From positions 1 to 8,135 of the forward strand of contig USCO01000098.1 in NCBI GenBank assembly GCA_900553135.1: a stretch of DNA of 8,135 nucleotides, read 5' to 3'. The first letter of the stretch is position 1. Each line of letters begins with the position of its first letter. This DNA comes from an uncultured Eubacteriales bacterium (GTDB taxonomy: Bacteria > Bacillota > Clostridia > Oscillospirales > Oscillospiraceae). A program made the translations under genes and the position numbers. Below, piece after piece: positions 6,462-8,135 of this stretch. The notes beneath the pieces were generated by a model. The model ran no database searches. It was given only the letters and a program-made list of their open reading frames with translations, and had not been told where the DNA came from.

Positions 6462-7156
6462 GCATCCCACTCCTTTTTCATCTCAGCCACGCCGCTGCGC
6501 ACCAGGGTCAGCTCCTCCCGCCGGGCCTGGGTCTGGGGAGCCGTGCTGCGGGCCATGCCCGCCAGGGCCCGGTCCAGCTTTTCCAGCAACTCCGCCAGGT
6601 AGGCCCCACGCAGGGGGGCCCGGCTCTGCCGCCCCGCCCACACCTGGGCGGCGGTCATGGGCTCCTCCACCCCGGCGCACACGGACATGACCACATAGAG
6701 GGTATCCCCCTCCCGGGCCAGCCGCTCCTCCCGGATATGGAAGCCATTGGCCGCCAGCCAGGCCCGCAGCTCGGGCTGGGAGCTCATGGGCTGGAGGATC
6801 AGCTCCACCTTCCGCTCCCGCACCCAGGGGGCCGCGTTTAAGATCTGAGCGATGGTCTCGCCCCCCATGCCCGCGATGACCACGGCATCGGTCTCCTCCG
6901 GGGCGATCCCCGCCAGGCCGTTGCACAGCCGAAAGGACATCCGGCCCGAGCAGCCGTACTCCCGGGCCGTCTCCATGGCCCGGTTCAAGGGCCCCCGGCG
7001 CAGGTCGGCGGCAATGGCGGAGGAGATGGTCCCCTCCAGCAGCAGACAGGTGGGCAAATAGGCGTGGTCGGTGCCTACGTCGCACAGCTTGGCCCCACGG
7101 GGGACCATGTCAGCCGCCAGGCGAAGGCGGGGGGATAACTCCAGGTGTGTTTTCAT
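6449..7156 (-). CDS. trmK: tRNA (adenine(22)-N(1))-methyltransferase TrmK
   Basis: 235 residues, typical for TrmK (YqfN in Bacillus), which uses S-adenosylmethionine to make m1A at position 22 in the tRNA D-loop. The Rossmann-like domain shows ACDVGTDHAYLP-type motif I as LCDVGTDHAYLP (24-35), the acidic residue Asp51 closing the second strand (AIAADL), the catalytic-face motif VIAGMGGE (93-100), and LQPM (121-124) in place of the NPP(Y/F) motif of other methyltransferases. The last ~45 residues are rich in Leu, Glu, Lys and Arg and fit the C-terminal coiled-coil domain known for TrmK. GGGAGG at 7165-7170 lies eight bases before the ATG. The stop lies 13 bases inside nif3. There is no clear promoter in the gap to the upstream DUF1858 gene, and a terminator lies in that gap, so the promoter used is unknown. 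Confidence 0.93.
   Translation of the reverse strand: MKTHLELSPRLRLAADMVPRGAKLCDVGTDHAYLPTCLLLEGTISSAIAADLRRGPLNRAMETAREYGCSGRMSFRLCNGLAGIAPEETDAVVIAGMGGETIAQILNAAPWVRERKVELILQPMSSQPELRAWLAANGFHIREERLAREGDTLYVVMSVCAGVEEPMTAAQVWAGRQSRAPLRGAYLAELLEKLDRALAGMARSTAPQTQARREELTLVRSGVAEMKKEWDAWQV
6470..6475 (-). promoter_or_regulatory. Ribosome binding site that fixes the nif3 start at 6461
   Basis: AAGGAG on the minus strand lies eight bases before ATG 6461. The alternative GTG (6468-6470) overlaps this site and so cannot use it. The site is within the trmK coding sequence, so translation of the pair is probably coupled. Confidence 0.75.
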
Positions 7157-7226
7157 CTTGTGTTCCTCCCTGTGGCTCCCGGCTCAGGAGCAGCGCTGAT
7201 TCTGCCGTCTGGACCTTCCCAGCGGC

Positions 7227-7257
7227 AAGAAAATGGGGGCGGATGTCCTCCGCCCCC
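7227..7257 (-). terminator. Intrinsic terminator after the DUF1858 gene
   Basis: On the minus strand a perfect 9-bp stem GGGGGCGGA/TCCGCCCCC (7249-7257 and 7235-7243) with a five-base loop is followed by ATTTTCTT. It begins 10 bases after the DUF1858 stop codon and ends about 70 bases before trmK, so the DUF1858 gene is probably transcribed alone. Confidence 0.88.
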
Positions 7258-7267
7258 GTCTTTTTCT

Positions 7268-7468
7268 TTAACCCTCGGCGATCATCTTGTTGACCTGAGC
7301 CAGCAGTTCGTCGGGGTCCACGCCGTGGACCATGCAGGCCTGCTCCACGGTCTCGCCGCGGGAGGCGGGGCAGCCCAGGCAGTGCATGCCGATGTTCATG
7401 AACAGGGGCGCAGTCTGGGGAGCGATGGTCAGAATATCACCGATGATGGTGTCCTTCGTAATAGTCAT
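7268..7468 (-). CDS. DUF1858 (hybrid-cluster-protein-associated redox disulfide) small protein
   Basis: 66 residues forming a single DUF1858 domain. The N-terminal half reads TITKDTIIGDIL and then PLFMNIGMHCLGCPASRGET (21-40), with the Cys30-x-x-Cys33 pair after GMH, followed by VEQACMVHGVDPDELLAQVN. This is the pattern of the family described as prismane/hybrid-cluster-protein-associated redox disulfide domain. The CxxC pair suggests a thiol redox or metal-binding role; no specific partner is known or visible here. GGAGG at 7478-7482 lies nine bases before the ATG. A good promoter directly upstream and a strong terminator directly downstream make it a single-gene unit. No hybrid cluster protein gene is in the window, so the family name should not be read as evidence of one. 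Confidence 0.9.
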   Translation of the reverse strand: MTITKDTIIGDILTIAPQTAPLFMNIGMHCLGCPASRGETVEQACMVHGVDPDELLAQVNKMIAEG

Positions 7469-7502
7469 GGGAATCTTCCTCCAGTATTCTTGGGATGGAG
7501 AT

Positions 7503-7531
7503 AGTATATCCTAACCCGCGGTATTTTGCAA
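7503..7531 (-). promoter_or_regulatory. Probable sigma-A promoter of the DUF1858 gene
   Basis: On the minus strand TTGCAA (7526-7531) and TATACT (7503-7508) are spaced by exactly 17 bases. Start of transcription would be near 7496, giving a leader of about 28 bases with the ribosome binding site. It is AT-rich compared with its surroundings and begins 12 bases past the stop of the small membrane protein gene. Confidence 0.75.
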
Positions 7532-7542
7532 TGGATTTTCGA

Positions 7543-7671
7543 TTATTTTCCCCCGTACTTTCTGCGCACATGGCGGCGGCCCAGGGAAAAGATCAGCAGT
7601 CCCAGCACGATGGCCCCAAGAGGGATGAGGGCGTACAGGGCCAGAAGATAATAGGTCGGCATAATACTCAT
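7543..7671 (-). CDS. 42-residue single-pass membrane microprotein, unrecognised
   Basis: A short ORF from ATG 7671 to TAA 7543. The protein opens MSIMPTYY, has one hydrophobic stretch at about residues 8-30 (LLALYALIPLGAIVLGLLIF and neighbours), and ends in a strongly basic tail GRRHVRRKYGGK. By the positive-inside rule this suggests an N-out, C-in single-pass protein. A strong ribosome binding site AGGAGG at 7679-7684 lies seven bases before the ATG. The site runs into the stop codon of the upstream XRE regulator gene (7685-7687), so the two are probably translated from one transcript. I do not recognise a family. The good ribosome binding site, sensible hydrophobic profile and 13-base spacing argue that it is real; short length limits certainty. 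It may modulate or partner the membrane-tethered regulator, but that is inference from position only. Confidence 0.72.
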   Translation of the reverse strand: MSIMPTYYLLALYALIPLGAIVLGLLIFSLGRRHVRRKYGGK

Positions 7672-7684
7672 TGTGTTTCCTCCT

Positions 7685-8065
7685 TTACCGCAGGATCATT
7701 CCCAGGGACACCATGAGAAGCAGCAGCTGGACCAGCATGTAGCAGCCCCAGGCCACCGGGATCAGCCCCAGCCAATACCAGTGCAGGGCAAACCAGCCCG
7801 GCCGCTTCTCCGGCTTTTCCGGAAGCTCCCCGGCGGGCGGCGCGCTGTCCTCCTCCCCTGCCTCTTCCGGCAGGTTGCCCAGCAGGACGTCAACCGAAAG
7901 GCCCAGAGCCCGGGCCAGAGGGACCAGCTTATCCGTATCAGGCACCGCGTCGTCCAGCTCCCACTTGCTCACCGCCTGGCGGGACACGCCCACCTGCTCG
8001 GCCAGCTTCTCCTGGGACAGGCCCAAACGGGTGCGTTCTTTTTGAATCGTCATTCCTAGGGTCAT
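7685..8065 (-). CDS. XRE-family HTH regulator with C-terminal membrane segment
   Basis: 126 residues. The N terminus is a Cro/C1-type helix-turn-helix domain (about 5-62): IQKERTRLGLSQEKLAEQ, then the recognition-helix region VGVSRQAVSKWELDDAVP, then LARALGLSVDVLLG. A charged Glu/Pro linker (64-89) leads to a hydrophobic, Trp-rich stretch at about 91-125 (WFALHWYWLGLIPVAWGCYM onward), long enough for one long or two short membrane passes. It should therefore be a DNA-binding protein tethered to the inner face of the membrane, a common but poorly studied Firmicutes arrangement. Start ATG 8065 is backed by a near-perfect AAGGAGGT at 8072-8079, seven bases away; a second ATG four codons in lacks its own site. 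The downstream microprotein is probably co-expressed. Targets and signal are unknown. Confidence 0.9.
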   Translation of the reverse strand: MTLGMTIQKERTRLGLSQEKLAEQVGVSRQAVSKWELDDAVPDTDKLVPLARALGLSVDVLLGNLPEEAGEEDSAPPAGELPEKPEKRPGWFALHWYWLGLIPVAWGCYMLVQLLLLMVSLGMILR

Positions 8066-8135
8066 ATTTTGACCTCCTTTCCGCCTCCATCATACTGTTT
8101 TCTCCGGTTGCGGCGCCACCATCCCCGGCTGGAAT
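8062..8135 (-). other. Possible 3' end of an upstream gene at the window edge
   Basis: Two minus-strand frames enter from the right edge. One ends at TGA 8062-8064, overlapping the regulator's ATG in an ATGA arrangement, and reads a basic tail (WWRRNRRKQYDGGG) like that of a membrane protein. The other ends at TGA 8090-8092, 24 bases before the regulator start, and reads QPGMVAPQPEKTV. Only about 20 codons are visible, so neither can be assigned. The lack of a clear promoter before the regulator suggests that an upstream gene shares its transcript. Confidence 0.25.

Noticed and set aside
5688..6602. Plus-strand ORF of about 300 codons across nif3 and the end of trmK
   Set aside because: It spans two well-supported minus-strand genes and has no recognisable domain.
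7157..7226. Promoter for trmK in the gap after the terminator
   Set aside because: The ~70 bases are GC-rich and I see no acceptable -10/-35 pair. A promoter may exist, but I cannot point to it.
8089..8094. TATGAT as a -10 element for the XRE gene
   Set aside because: No -35-like hexamer lies 16-18 bases upstream (GC-rich GGCGCC there), and the start of transcription would fall almost on the ribosome binding site.

Overview
The window is a GC-rich, densely packed stretch of bacterial chromosome. Every gene I can support lies on the minus strand, so the reading order runs from high to low coordinates. The gene content, strong AGGAGG-type ribosome binding sites, the trmK-nif3 pair (yqfN-yqfO in Bacillus) and the small DUF1858 protein point to a Gram-positive member of the Clostridia. 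A GC-rich gut Oscillospiraceae-type organism (Flavonifractor/Intestinimonas-like) is the best guess. That placement is an inference from protein style and base composition, not from a search.

Right part (8135 to 7543): a membrane-anchored XRE-type regulator is followed by a previously unlisted 42-codon membrane microprotein. The microprotein's ribosome binding site touches the regulator's stop codon. Next comes a separate unit, a 66-residue DUF1858 redox-disulfide protein with its own good promoter (TTGCAA-17-TATACT) and an intrinsic terminator. The overlapping pair trmK (tRNA m1A22 methyltransferase) and a Nif3-family metal protein follows, closed by a second strong terminator at 5614-5641.

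Left part (5589 to 1): an AT-rich gap carries an extended -10 promoter that faces a tight five-gene run. The order is ddl (D-Ala-D-Ala ligase), murF (adds D-Ala-D-Ala to the UDP-MurNAc tripeptide), an ABC-F translation ATPase with a C-terminal coiled coil, a membrane-anchored DUF218 (SanA/YdcF-type) protein, and ybeY, which runs off the left edge. Intergenic gaps in this run are 7 to 19 bases, which fits one operon. Ddl and MurF catalyse consecutive steps of peptidoglycan precursor synthesis, the DUF218 protein is a plausible envelope factor, and the ABC-F protein and YbeY act on the ribosome.

The most notable oddity is murF. Its first ~24 codons, with the correct ATG and ribosome binding site, are in one frame and the rest of the enzyme is in another, so one base appears to be missing around 4384-4401. 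I found no CRISPR array, RNA gene, mobile element or phage element. I do not see a convincing novel multi-gene system. The best candidates for a second look are the murF frame break and the XRE regulator/microprotein pair.
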